A stretch of DNA of 64,000 nucleotides from Spongiihabitans sp965206355 (GTDB lineage Bacteria > Pseudomonadota > Gammaproteobacteria > Arenicellales > Poriferihabitantaceae). Location of the stretch: positions 434,001 through 498,000 of the forward strand of contig OZ242212.1 of NCBI GenBank assembly GCA_965206355.1. The letters run 5' to 3'. The notes under the pieces are model-generated. The model did not search any database, was not told the origin of the DNA, and saw only the letters and a list, made by a program, of their open reading frames with translations. The position numbers were made by a program, and so were the translations under genes. Positions 9,668 through 18,493 of this stretch are shown piece by piece; the first letter of the stretch is position 1, and every line of letters begins with the position of its first letter.

Positions 9668-10498
9668 ATGTCGAGGTTTTACAAAAAACTGACCGATAGC
9701 TGGCAACAGCAGAATTCTCTGCTGTGCGTTGGTCTTGATCCTGACATCGACAGGCTACCTGATGCCATTAAAAAGGAAAAGCAACCACTTTACAAGTTCA
9801 ACAAAGAAATTATTGATGCCACCGCGTCATGGGTTTGCGCTTATAAGCCCCAGGTGGCGTATTACTCGGCAGTCGCTGCCGAAGTTGAATTAGAAAAAAC
9901 CATCCGCTATATACGCGCGCAATACCCTGACATTCTGGTCATTTTGGATGCCAAGCGTGGCGATATTGGCACTACCGCACGAATGTATGCGAAAGAGGCG
10001 TTTGAACGCTATCAGGCTGATGCGGTAACGGTCAATCCTTACATGGGCGGGGATACCCTGGAGCCGTTTTTGTGCTTTGAAAATAAAGGTGTCATCGTAC
10101 TGTGTCGAACCTCCAATCCGGGTTCAGGTGATTTTCAGCAACGGCTCAGTAACGCGCGGACACTCTGTCAGCATGTCGCTTATCTGGCAGCCTCGCAATG
10201 GAATAAAAATAACAATGTGGCTTTGGTGGTCGGCGCGACCTATCCCGATACGATCAAGGAAGTGCGACAAATCGCAGGTAATATGCCGCTACTGATACCG
10301 GGTGTGGGTACGCAAGGGGGTAATCTGCAAGCGATACTAAAAAACGGCTTAACTCAACAAAAAAACGGCTTGCTAATCAATGTCTCCAGAGCGGTGATAT
10401 TTGCAAGTAGCGGCGCAGATTTTGTCACGGCGGCGGCTAATCAGGCACAAAGTATATGTCAGCAGATCAATCAATATCGGGCTGCCATAGAGAATTGA
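9668..10498 (+). CDS. pyrF: Orotidine 5'-phosphate decarboxylase (subfamily 2)
   Basis: Last step of UMP synthesis, OMP to UMP plus CO2, cytosolic. From ATG 9668 it is 276 aa, the length of the longer PyrF subfamily rather than the 230-aa E. coli type. The catalytic motif DAKRGDIGTTARMY is intact, as are DAVTVNPYMG and the phosphate-binding region PGVGTQGG. The frame extends 18 codons upstream, but that stretch is AT-rich intergenic sequence. Its neighbours are unrelated. Confidence 0.95.
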   Translation: MSRFYKKLTDSWQQQNSLLCVGLDPDIDRLPDAIKKEKQPLYKFNKEIIDATASWVCAYKPQVAYYSAVAAEVELEKTIRYIRAQYPDILVILDAKRGDIGTTARMYAKEAFERYQADAVTVNPYMGGDTLEPFLCFENKGVIVLCRTSNPGSGDFQQRLSNARTLCQHVAYLAASQWNKNNNVALVVGATYPDTIKEVRQIAGNMPLLIPGVGTQGGNLQAILKNGLTQQKNGLLINVSRAVIFASSGADFVTAAANQAQSICQQINQYRAAIEN

Positions 10499-10627
10499 GA
10501 ATACCCCGATGATCTTGACCGTTGCGACATACTCGGTGTTGCCCTCCCCTCTCTGGAGTGGTATTACTTATATCCATAGCAGTTGGTTGTGTTGAGTTTT
10601 TATAGAACCGCAAGGACAAATTGAACA

Positions 10628-11437
10628 TTGAGAAATATTGGTTTATTCATCACTTGTTTGGCCGATTTATTTCGACCACAGGTTGGTTTTGCAACAGCCC
10701 GATTGCTTGAGCAATACGGTTGTCAGGTCTCGGTACCGCCACAAAGTTGTTGCGGGCAACCGGCATATAATAACGGTGATGATGGCAAGGCACGGGTTCT
10801 TGCAACAAACCTGATTAACACCTTTGAAGAGTTTGATTATGTAGTTGCTCCTTCTGGTTCCTGTGCGGCTATGGTTAAGATGCACTATCCAAAACTGTTA
10901 GGCGATGACCCGAATTGGTGCGAACGTACTCAACATCTGGCGGATAAAACCTATGAACTTTCGCAATTTCTGGTTGAGGTCATACCAGCAAAGCCCGCAT
11001 TAACAGCGCCTCAGTTTGCGACGAATAAAACAATTACTTACCATGATTCCTGCTCTGGATTAAGGGAACTGGGGATTCGTTGGCAACCGCGAAAACTGTT
11101 AAGTCAGTGTGTCGGCATCAACATTGCAGAGATGGACAATTCTGAAGTTTGTTGCGGATTTGGTGGCACTTTTTGTGTCAAATACCCGCAAATATCAACA
11201 CGTCTGGCAGATAACAAAATTTCAGGGATTGAGCATATTGAAGCAGATATTGTGCTTGGTGGCGACCTCGGTTGCTTAATGAATATTGGCGGGCGGTTAA
11301 GCCGCTGCGGGAAGCAAACTCGGGTGTTTCATTTTGCTGAATGGTTGTTGGATGAAGAACCTAAAGTCGGCATTGCACAAGCGCGGGTAGAGGCAATGAC
11401 CCACAAATGCGCTCAAAGACATAGCAACAAGCGATAA
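10628..11437 (+). CDS. lutA: L-lactate utilisation protein LutA (CCG domain)
   Basis: Component of the LutABC iron-sulfur oxidase that turns L-lactate into pyruvate; resembles YkgE. The 269-aa protein has two cysteine-rich domains with the expected CCG motifs, SCCGQPAYN near residue 39 and VCCGFGGTF near residue 178, which bind non-cubane Fe-S clusters in this fold. It begins with TTG at 10628, with AAGGA about 11 bp upstream; no in-frame ATG fits. lutB starts 2 bp after its stop, so the three lut genes are one operon. No regulator gene of the LutR type is adjacent. Confidence 0.9.
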   Translation: MRNIGLFITCLADLFRPQVGFATARLLEQYGCQVSVPPQSCCGQPAYNNGDDGKARVLATNLINTFEEFDYVVAPSGSCAAMVKMHYPKLLGDDPNWCERTQHLADKTYELSQFLVEVIPAKPALTAPQFATNKTITYHDSCSGLRELGIRWQPRKLLSQCVGINIAEMDNSEVCCGFGGTFCVKYPQISTRLADNKISGIEHIEADIVLGGDLGCLMNIGGRLSRCGKQTRVFHFAEWLLDEEPKVGIAQARVEAMTHKCAQRHSNKR

Positions 11438-11439
11438 AC

Positions 11440-12903
11440 GTGGAAGTCCGATCACAACACTTCAAGTCAACGTCCAAAGCTGCTTTGCTCAATGAGGATT
11501 TGCGTTCAGCACTCAGTCGAGCAGAGGGCGGATTTGTGCACACCCGAAAAAAAATCATTGCCGAGCTGAAAAATTTTGAAGCGTATCGAACATACGGAAA
11601 GCAAGTTAAGACGCACACGCTAAAACATCTGCACTATTACCTGACCCAATTTGAGAGCAATGTTGTCAAAAGCGGTGGGCAGGTGCATTGGGCTAAAAAC
11701 GGCGCACAGGCGAATAAAATTATTCTGGATATTTGCGCGCGCACCCAAGCCAAAAAGATAACCAAAGGCAAGTCGATGGTTTCGGAGGAGATGGCAACCA
11801 ACCAGTCGTTGCAAAATCAGGGTTATGAAGTCATCGAAACCGATCTGGGCGAATATATTATTCAACTGGCTAATGAATCACCCAGTCATATCATTGCACC
11901 GGCTGTTCATAAATCCAAACAAAATGTTACCGATCTGTTCCATAAACACCACGCCAGACTCGGTTATGCTCAGCCGGTTACCAAGCCGGAAGAGATCGTC
12001 AATCAGGCGCGACAAATACTGCGCGAGCATTTTTGCAGTGCCGATGTTGGCATCACTGGCGCAAATTTTTTGATCGCGAATACCGGTTCGGCAGTGATTG
12101 TTACGAATGAGGGCAATGGTGATTTGACTGCCTCTTTGCCTAAGGTGCACATCATTACTGCCAGTATTGAAAAAGTAATTCCTGATATGGTTTCACTGGG
12201 AGGCTTTCTACGGCTACTTGGTCGCAGCGCAACTGGTCAGATTATGAGTGTTTACACGACCCTGTTTAATGGTCCCATGCGTAAAGAAGATTTGGAGGGT
12301 GTTGAGGAATTTCATGTCGTATTATTGGACAATGGTCGCAGCGAAATACTGAACAGTGAATATCAGGATATTCTGCATTGTATCCGCTGTGGAGCCTGTT
12401 TGAATCATTGCCCGGTTTATACCAATGTTGGCGGTCATGCGTATGGCTGGGTTTACCCGGGACCTATGGGTTCGGTGCTAACACCGCTATTAGTCGGGCA
12501 AAAAAAAGCAGTACACCTACCCAATGCCTGTACTTTGAATGGTCGCTGTCAAACGGTTTGCCCGGTAAAAATTCCCCTGCCATCATTACTGCGCCAACAT
12601 CGAGCAGACTTGACACAAATGGGGGGCATATCATGGGCGCAACAGTGGGGTCTGTGGTGTTGGTATTCATTGGCAAGCAGGCCTAAACGATATAACCAGA
12701 TTATGCGAATACTGATTGCCATTCTGGCAAGACTGCAATGGCTTAAATCAATATCTGCTCGGGGGCGATTTCGCTGGTTGCCACTGGCTCGAGCATGGAC
12801 AGCGACACGAGATTTCCCTGCCCCTGCCCAATCCACTTTTCAGCAACTATGGAAAACCGCGCACAACGAAAAAACCACAAAAAAACACCGCAATGAGCAC
12901 TAA
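11440..12903 (+). CDS. lutB: L-lactate utilisation iron-sulfur protein LutB
   Basis: Iron-sulfur subunit of the LutABC lactate oxidase, 487 aa, full length. The N-terminal LUD domain (about 60-290) contains GITGANFLIANTGS. Two 4Fe-4S clusters are bound by CIRCGACLNHCP and CTLNGRCQTVCP. A basic C-terminal tail follows. It starts at GTG 11440 just behind lutA, and its last codons overlap the lutC start by 11 bp, which points to translational coupling. Confidence 0.93.
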   Translation: MEVRSQHFKSTSKAALLNEDLRSALSRAEGGFVHTRKKIIAELKNFEAYRTYGKQVKTHTLKHLHYYLTQFESNVVKSGGQVHWAKNGAQANKIILDICARTQAKKITKGKSMVSEEMATNQSLQNQGYEVIETDLGEYIIQLANESPSHIIAPAVHKSKQNVTDLFHKHHARLGYAQPVTKPEEIVNQARQILREHFCSADVGITGANFLIANTGSAVIVTNEGNGDLTASLPKVHIITASIEKVIPDMVSLGGFLRLLGRSATGQIMSVYTTLFNGPMRKEDLEGVEEFHVVLLDNGRSEILNSEYQDILHCIRCGACLNHCPVYTNVGGHAYGWVYPGPMGSVLTPLLVGQKKAVHLPNACTLNGRCQTVCPVKIPLPSLLRQHRADLTQMGGISWAQQWGLWCWYSLASRPKRYNQIMRILIAILARLQWLKSISARGRFRWLPLARAWTATRDFPAPAQSTFQQLWKTAHNEKTTKKHRNEH

Positions 12904-13561
12904 TAATACGCCTGCCCGCACAACCATACTATCAAAAATCCGTGACAAAATTGGTGATAACCACAGCGCATTAAATGCGGGGTTGGTGGAGGCTTGTCCC
13001 GATTTTTCCATTGCGCTACCACAACCGGATTACGGCTTTGACATTGAAGCCAACAAAACCGATTACTTTGTTTCCATGTTACAGCAGGTGCATGGTAGCT
13101 GCGAGATACTGCCAAAATTAGAAGCGGTGCCGGATGCCGTAGCGGGTTACCTAACGAAATCCGCTGCGCCCTTACACGCTGTTATTGCGGGTGATGAAAA
13201 ATTGACGCGCTTGAACTGGGCAAACATTGTAGTCGAAGCGAGAGTGGCTGAAAAATCTGACCACACTTCAATTACGCTGGCATGTGCCGGCATCGCAGAA
13301 AGCGGAAGCATCGTCATGCTGTCCTCACCCCAGTCTCCAGTCACTCTTAATTTTCTGCCGGAAATCAATATTGTCATTCTTTTGGAAGCACGATTGCTGG
13401 CAACAATGGAACAATTCTGGCCACAGATAAAAACACAGCCTCGGGCAATAAACTTCATCACCGGTCCCTCAAAAACGGCTGATATTGAACAAACCCTGGT
13501 TTACGGCGCTCACGGCCCCAAGCAGTTGCACGTCATCATTGTTAAAAACCCATCTCTTTGA
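12893..13561 (+). CDS. lutC: L-lactate utilisation protein LutC (LUD domain)
   Basis: Third subunit of the lactate utilisation complex, 222 aa, one LUD domain. Family features seen are VVEARVAEKSDHTSITLACAG followed by GSIVMLSS, and the C-terminal FITGPSKTADIEQTLVYGAHGP, the typical GPSxTxDIE..LVxGxHGP ending. I chose ATG 12893 because the 59 codons upstream are simply an alternative frame inside lutB. Last gene of the lutABC operon. Confidence 0.9.
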   Translation: MSTNNTPARTTILSKIRDKIGDNHSALNAGLVEACPDFSIALPQPDYGFDIEANKTDYFVSMLQQVHGSCEILPKLEAVPDAVAGYLTKSAAPLHAVIAGDEKLTRLNWANIVVEARVAEKSDHTSITLACAGIAESGSIVMLSSPQSPVTLNFLPEINIVILLEARLLATMEQFWPQIKTQPRAINFITGPSKTADIEQTLVYGAHGPKQLHVIIVKNPSL

Positions 13562-13659
13562 AGTTCACCAACATCCCAGCAATCTCACTGCCAAATCATA
13601 GAAAACACAGGGTTATCCTTTATATTTTTGACAAAATTCGAGACGCATGCTGTTATTGA

Positions 13660-13860
13660 GAATCTGCCCAAATCTACTGTTTTTATGGGTGTAGCGACAT
13701 CACAACTTTCATCAAGAAGAAACTGGCTAATTTCAAAGTACCCAAACAGGTCTATATCGTGGACGCGCTACCTCTACTAAGCGATATCCATGTAGCGATG
13801 CGTCGCTCTGCGACCGCCCTCAACAGGGAAATATTTTTGAAAGGGCGAATGATTATTTAC
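13660..13860 (+). pseudogene. Remnant of an AMP-forming acyl-CoA synthetase C-terminus
   Basis: Between lutC and the MTHFR-like gene one plus-strand frame reads DITTFIKKKLANFKVPKQ (codons at about 13696-13749) followed by VYIVDALPL. This matches the C-terminal subdomain of malonyl-CoA or acyl-CoA synthetases, where FKVPKxVxFVDELPRNxMGKV is typical. The catalytic-lysine segment that should follow is gone and there is no upstream part; a stop lies at 13657-13659. It is read as a dead gene fragment. The similarity comes from family memory and was not tested by search. Confidence 0.5.
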
Positions 13861-13887
13861 CCCTGCGCGTAATGCAGAATTGATAAA

Positions 13888-14790
13888 CTAATCCAGCTCA
13901 ATATCCACCTTAAACCCGCCCTTATCATCCATCGTAAATAGTCCGTCTGTAACGGCGTAGCTCCATTTTGCACTACGCCGTAATCCACCCAGCGGATACA
14001 TGTGGACACCGCTAATGCCGGAATCCGCATCGTTCGCCTGATACGCTGCCAGATCGGTGACCAGTTTGTCCGGGGTGTTGACGACCAGCAATTTGGTAAC
14101 ATTTCTGGCTTGCTTGGTGAGAAATTTCATTGAGGCACCGATGCCGCAAGCTTTGGCATGTAATAACAGTGTTTTTAATGTCGCTAATCCGGGAAGGCCG
14201 ACATGGATGGGCAATTTATTACCCGCTTGCTGTAACATTTTGTCCCAGGCGATGATGGGTTCTGCGGCAAAGACAAATTGAGTGACCAGATACATTTCAG
14301 CATCGGTTTTATTCCGAAACGCATTTTTCCACTTAATTGCCGCTGCAATCGCCTGATCGGACATATCGGGACTGCCTTCGGGATGCCCTGCCAGCGCGAT
14401 ACGCTTTATCCCGTGTTTGTCGAACAAGCCTGAATCAAGCAGTTGCATGGAATCGCTATAGATTCCTATTGGCTTATCAACCGCACCGGCAATACATAAT
14501 ACCCAGTCCACATCCGCCTCTGCGGTGACCCGTGCCAGATTTTCATTCAGGGTTTTTGAATTGCTGATGCTGCGTGCGGCGAAATGTGGAACCGGAATAA
14601 AACCTTCATTGCGCAACCGTGTCGCCACTGCCACAGTATCATTAAAATCTGAGCCGGGCAGGAAAGTAATATATACCACGGTTCCCGGGCGCAGGTGTTC
14701 TCTGAAATCAGCAATTTTTGCGGCGGCACCGGGCGTGGTTTCTGCGGTAAATCCGCTTAGAAAGTGCTGAATTTTTTGTGGCGTTGACAT
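13888..14790 (-). CDS. Methylenetetrahydrofolate reductase-like protein
   Basis: A 300-aa TIM-barrel protein of the MTHFR type, which would bind FAD and reduce 5,10-methylene-THF or a similar folate. Seen are FLPGSDFNDTVAVATRLRNEGF, PVPHFAARSI, AGHPEGSPD and VTQFVFAAEPIIAW. The GHPEG and TQF blocks are the core MTHFR signatures. It is more divergent than housekeeping MetF and resembles the MTHFR-like proteins found near sarcosine or methylamine catabolism genes, which fits soxBDA upstream. Transcribed toward lutC, from a 208-bp gap shared divergently with trpE. Confidence 0.8.
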   Translation of the reverse strand: MSTPQKIQHFLSGFTAETTPGAAAKIADFREHLRPGTVVYITFLPGSDFNDTVAVATRLRNEGFIPVPHFAARSISNSKTLNENLARVTAEADVDWVLCIAGAVDKPIGIYSDSMQLLDSGLFDKHGIKRIALAGHPEGSPDMSDQAIAAAIKWKNAFRNKTDAEMYLVTQFVFAAEPIIAWDKMLQQAGNKLPIHVGLPGLATLKTLLLHAKACGIGASMKFLTKQARNVTKLLVVNTPDKLVTDLAAYQANDADSGISGVHMYPLGGLRRSAKWSYAVTDGLFTMDDKGGFKVDIELD

Positions 14791-14998
14791 AGCTTATCCG
14801 TTATCCGTTATGAGTACATTGATGGCTGCGGATTGTATCAATTTCCAAGCGGGAATTGTATCCGTTTAAGAGTGAGTGAATGGTTGTTCGCTACCCTGAC
14901 AGATTTGGGCATGGTGGCGGTGATTTATAGTGTTTAATTGCATCAGCTTACCCATTTCGTAATGTGTAATTGGTACAATTCCCACTTCGTAATTCGTA

Positions 14999-16576
14999 AT
15001 GTGCACAGACACGGTGATTAGCAAACAACAATTCAATCAATTCGCCGATGTCGGTTTTAATCGGATTCCCTTGGTGCGGGAAATTTTGGCTGATCTGGAA
15101 ACGCCTCTGAGTACCTATCTCAAACTTGCCCATAAGCCGTTTAGTTATTTGCTGGAGTCGGCGCAGGGTGATGAAAAGTGGGGTCGGTATTCTACCATCG
15201 GCTTGCCCTGCCATAGACGTCTTGAGGTGCGCGGAAAAACGCTGAGTTTGTTTGCGGATAATCGTCTGATTGAAAAACGCCAGTGCCATAATCCGTTGGA
15301 AGAGGTGCGACAATTCCATAAGCAATACACGGTTCCGGAGCTACCTGAATTGCCCCGATTCAGCGGTGGCTTGGTTGGGTATTTTGGATACGATACGATT
15401 AGTTATATTGAACCACACTTAGGTGCTAATGCGGTTAAAGATCCGCTTGATGCACCGGATATTTTGTTGATGGTATCCGAAGAATTGGTAGTGTTTGATA
15501 ATGTAGCCGATAGATTGTATGTGGTTGTGCATGTTGATCCGCAAGCACAGCAGGCATGGCAAGCAGGTAAACAGCGATTGCAGACCTTGATTAGCCGACT
15601 CCATTCCGCTTCGTGTCATGCTACGCTGGATCCATCTGCGCACGTTGCCGACGCGGCAGTCACCAAGCAGCCAGCCAGCCAGCCTGTCAATGAATCCAGT
15701 TTTCAAACTTCTTTTTCGCAAAGCGAGTACGAGGCGGCTGTGCAACAATGCCGTCAATATATTTATGATGGCGATGCTTTCCAAATCGTGCTGTCACGCC
15801 GTCTGTCTTTGCCGTTTACGGCAGCTCCGCTGGATTTATATCGTGCGCTACGCACACTGAACCCGTCGCCCTATATGTATTACTTGAATCTGGGGGATTT
15901 TTGCATTGCCGGTGCTTCACCTGAAATACTGGTGCGGCTAGAAAACGGTCAAATTACCTTGCGACCCGTTGCTGGGACGCGCCCGCGTGGCGACAATGAG
16001 GCGCAGGACAGGGCACTGGCTGAAGAGCTGTTGTCGGATCCTAAAGAGCTTGCCGAACATCTTATGTTGATTGATTTAGGACGCAATGATGTCGGACGCG
16101 TTTGCAAAGCTGGGACGGTCGCAGTAACCGATAAAATGACCATCGAAAAATATTCCCATGTTATGCATATCGTCTCCAATGTTAGCGGTCAAATCAATGA
16201 TAAGCTCGATGCTATTGATGTACTTAAAGCCACCTTTCCGGCGGGCACACTGTCCGGTGCACCTAAAGTTCGCGCTATGGAAATCATAGAAGACATTGAA
16301 CCAGATAAGCGTGGCATTTATTCCGGTGCGATCGGTTATATTGGCTGGAACGGTAATATGGATACGGCGATTGCCATTCGCACGGCGTTGATAAAAGATC
16401 AGACCGTTTATATTCAGGTTGGTGCCGGATTGGTTGCGGATTCGGTGCCGAGAACCGAATGGGAAGAGACAATGAACAAAGGTCGTGCTGTATTCAAGGC
16501 GGTAGCTATGGTGGTTGCGGGGTTGCATAATCCACTGGATAGTGAAGATATGTGCGAGGACACAACCGAGGGTTGA
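14999..16576 (+). CDS. trpE: Anthranilate synthase component I
   Basis: Converts chorismate plus ammonia to anthranilate, first step of tryptophan synthesis. 525 aa, full length. The tryptophan feedback-site motif LLESA is present near residue 56. The catalytic domain shows SRRLSLPF, SPYMYYLNLG, GTRPRGDNEAQD, LGRNDVGRVCKAG and PAGTLSGAPKVRAMEII. trpG follows 2 bp after the stop. The 208-bp upstream region shows no Trp-rich leader peptide, so classical attenuation is not supported. Confidence 0.96.
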   Translation: MCTDTVISKQQFNQFADVGFNRIPLVREILADLETPLSTYLKLAHKPFSYLLESAQGDEKWGRYSTIGLPCHRRLEVRGKTLSLFADNRLIEKRQCHNPLEEVRQFHKQYTVPELPELPRFSGGLVGYFGYDTISYIEPHLGANAVKDPLDAPDILLMVSEELVVFDNVADRLYVVVHVDPQAQQAWQAGKQRLQTLISRLHSASCHATLDPSAHVADAAVTKQPASQPVNESSFQTSFSQSEYEAAVQQCRQYIYDGDAFQIVLSRRLSLPFTAAPLDLYRALRTLNPSPYMYYLNLGDFCIAGASPEILVRLENGQITLRPVAGTRPRGDNEAQDRALAEELLSDPKELAEHLMLIDLGRNDVGRVCKAGTVAVTDKMTIEKYSHVMHIVSNVSGQINDKLDAIDVLKATFPAGTLSGAPKVRAMEIIEDIEPDKRGIYSGAIGYIGWNGNMDTAIAIRTALIKDQTVYIQVGAGLVADSVPRTEWEETMNKGRAVFKAVAMVVAGLHNPLDSEDMCEDTTEG

Positions 16577-16578
16577 GC

Positions 16579-17145
16579 ATGTTAGCAATGATTGACAATT
16601 ACGATTCCTTTACCTATAACCTGGTGCAATATTTTGGCGAGCTGGGTCAGGTGGTTTCGGTATTCAGAAACGACAAGGTCGCAATCGCCGAACTTGAGCA
16701 GCTTGCCCCGCAATATCTGGTGGTGTCGCCCGGTCCCTGTGCGCCCAGCGATGCGGGTGTTTCAGTGGCAGCGGTAGCGCATTTTGCGGGTAAGATTCCG
16801 GTGTTAGGGGTGTGTCTTGGTCATCAGAGTATCGGTCAGGCGTTTGGCGGCAATATCGTTCATGCTCAACAAATTATGCACGGTAAAACCTCCATGATAA
16901 CGCATACGGGTACGGGTGTTTTTGCGGGCATTACCAATCCGTTTCAGGCCACCCGCTACCATTCTCTGGTCATCGAAAAACCTTCTCTGCCAGATTGTTT
17001 TGAAATTACGGCATGGACTGATGATGCTGAAATCATGGCGGTAAAACATAAACAGTATGCGCTTGAGGGGGTGCAGTTTCATCCTGAATCCATTGCCACT
17101 GAACATGGCCATGCCCTGCTACAAAACTTCCTACATCTACGATAG
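16579..17145 (+). CDS. trpG: Anthranilate synthase component II (glutamine amidotransferase)
   Basis: Class I glutamine amidotransferase that feeds ammonia to TrpE, 188 aa. Catalytic triad: Cys in VLGVCLGHQSIGQ, His and Glu in FHPESIATEHG. The N-terminus MLAMIDNYDSFTYNLVQY is typical, so ATG 16579 is the start; GAGGG lies just upstream at the end of trpE. May also serve PabB. The next gene is trpC, so the usual trpD is missing. Confidence 0.96.
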   Translation: MLAMIDNYDSFTYNLVQYFGELGQVVSVFRNDKVAIAELEQLAPQYLVVSPGPCAPSDAGVSVAAVAHFAGKIPVLGVCLGHQSIGQAFGGNIVHAQQIMHGKTSMITHTGTGVFAGITNPFQATRYHSLVIEKPSLPDCFEITAWTDDAEIMAVKHKQYALEGVQFHPESIATEHGHALLQNFLHLR

Positions 17146-17187
17146 GTTTATAGTGATGGTGTTGATCAGACCATCAAATACTCGCTT

Positions 17188-17976
17188 ATGTCAGATATAC
17201 TAGGTAAAATTTTAGCGCGTAAAGCGGAGGAAGTTAGCCAACGAATGCGCCAGTATCCGTTGACCGCACTGAGGCAACAATGCGAAGTGGTTGCGCCAGT
17301 GCGTGGATTTATGGATGCCATTGCCGTGCAACTTGCGCAAGGCAATGTGGCGATTATTAGCGAGATTAAAAAGGCATCACCGAGTAAGGGGATTATCCGC
17401 CACGACTTCAATGTTGTTGAAATTGCCAAAAGCTATGCGGAACACGGTGCGACCTGTTTGTCGGTGTTGACCGATGAATACTATTTTCAGGGTAGCGATG
17501 ATTATCTGAGTCAGGCGAAATCGGTCTGTGCCCTGCCAGTGTTGCGTAAAGAGTTTATCATTGATTCTTATCAGGTCTATGAGTCCAGAGTGGTTGGTGC
17601 TGATGCGGTTTTACTGATTGTTGCGGCTTTGTGTGATACGGTAATACTGGAGCTGGCAATGCTTGCTCAGGATTTGGGTCTGGATGTATTGGTTGAGGTG
17701 CACAATCAACAAGAGCTTGAACGGGCGTTGATGTTGCCGTGTCCATTGATTGGTGTGAATAACCGCAATCTCCGCACCTTTGAAACGTGCTTAAATACCA
17801 CGATTGATTTGTTGGCGCAGATTCCGGATGATCGCATCGTGGTCACCGAGAGTGGTATTCATAGCGTAGCCGATGTGGCGTTAATGCGTAAACATAAGGT
17901 ACATACATTCTTGGTCGGTGAAGCCTTTATGCGCGCCGACCAACCCGGGCAGAAACTGCAACAGCTTTTTGCCTGA
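17188..17976 (+). CDS. trpC: Indole-3-glycerol phosphate synthase
   Basis: Forms indole-3-glycerol phosphate from CdRP, 262 aa, single-domain TrpC (no TrpF fusion). Catalytic segments: EIKKASPSKG (Lys and Ser-Pro), VLTDEYYFQGSDDYL, LRKEFIIDSYQVYESR, VEVHNQQELERAL, IGVNNRNLRTF and VTESGIHS. It lies 42 bp behind trpG, where trpD normally intervenes. The yhfA-like gene follows closely and may share the transcript. Confidence 0.96.
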   Translation: MSDILGKILARKAEEVSQRMRQYPLTALRQQCEVVAPVRGFMDAIAVQLAQGNVAIISEIKKASPSKGIIRHDFNVVEIAKSYAEHGATCLSVLTDEYYFQGSDDYLSQAKSVCALPVLRKEFIIDSYQVYESRVVGADAVLLIVAALCDTVILELAMLAQDLGLDVLVEVHNQQELERALMLPCPLIGVNNRNLRTFETCLNTTIDLLAQIPDDRIVVTESGIHSVADVALMRKHKVHTFLVGEAFMRADQPGQKLQQLFA

Positions 17977-18033
17977 ACAATCTCGGTGACTAAACATATG
18001 ACCGATACTATGAACCATGCTATGCACAATACG

Positions 18034-18450
18034 ATGAAAATACAGGTCAGCCAGAATGCAGGCGTGAACTTTATCGCGCGAACCGAAAGTGGTCATAACA
18101 TCGCCATGGATGGTGCCGCTGAAATAGGCGGTCAGGACAAAGGTGCTCGCCCGATGGAGGTGGTGCTTGCGGGTCTGGGGGGATGCAGTGCGATTGATGT
18201 TATGACGATTCTCAAGAAGTCGCGCCAGGCGGTGAGCCACTGTGAAATTGTGATTACTGCCGAGCGAGCAGAAACCATTCCGAAAGTGTTTAAGAAAATT
18301 CATTTGTTGTATCGTGTCAGTGGCGACCAGCTCAACAGTAGCAAGGTTGACCGGGCAATTTCGCTTTCAATGGAAAAATACTGTTCGGTAACGCGGATGC
18401 TGGAGCAGACTGCGACCATGTCCTTCGCCGTTGAGCTTATTCAAGACTGA
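18034..18450 (+). CDS. yhfA: OsmC-family protein, YhfA type
   Basis: OsmC-fold protein of the YhfA branch, 138 aa from ATG 18034. Seen are KGARPMEVVLAGLGGCSAIDV with the first conserved Cys, and LSMEKYCSVTRMLE with the second; in OsmC and Ohr proteins this Cys pair acts as a peroxidase, though YhfA's role is not settled. The frame opens at GTG 17986 with further ATGs at 17998 and 18010, but those 16 codons are low-complexity Met/His/Thr. I prefer 18034 because it gives the family's length and N-terminus. Confidence 0.85.
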   Translation: MKIQVSQNAGVNFIARTESGHNIAMDGAAEIGGQDKGARPMEVVLAGLGGCSAIDVMTILKKSRQAVSHCEIVITAERAETIPKVFKKIHLLYRVSGDQLNSSKVDRAISLSMEKYCSVTRMLEQTATMSFAVELIQD

Positions 18451-18493
18451 TATGGTTATGGTTGTTTGATGATAAAACTGGTATATATAATCC

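Noticed and set aside
14791..14998. trp attenuator before trpE
   Set aside because: No leader peptide with tandem Trp codons and no terminator/antiterminator pair seen.
16076..16588. 170-codon minus-strand frame inside trpE
   Set aside because: Antisense shadow of a strongly conserved gene.
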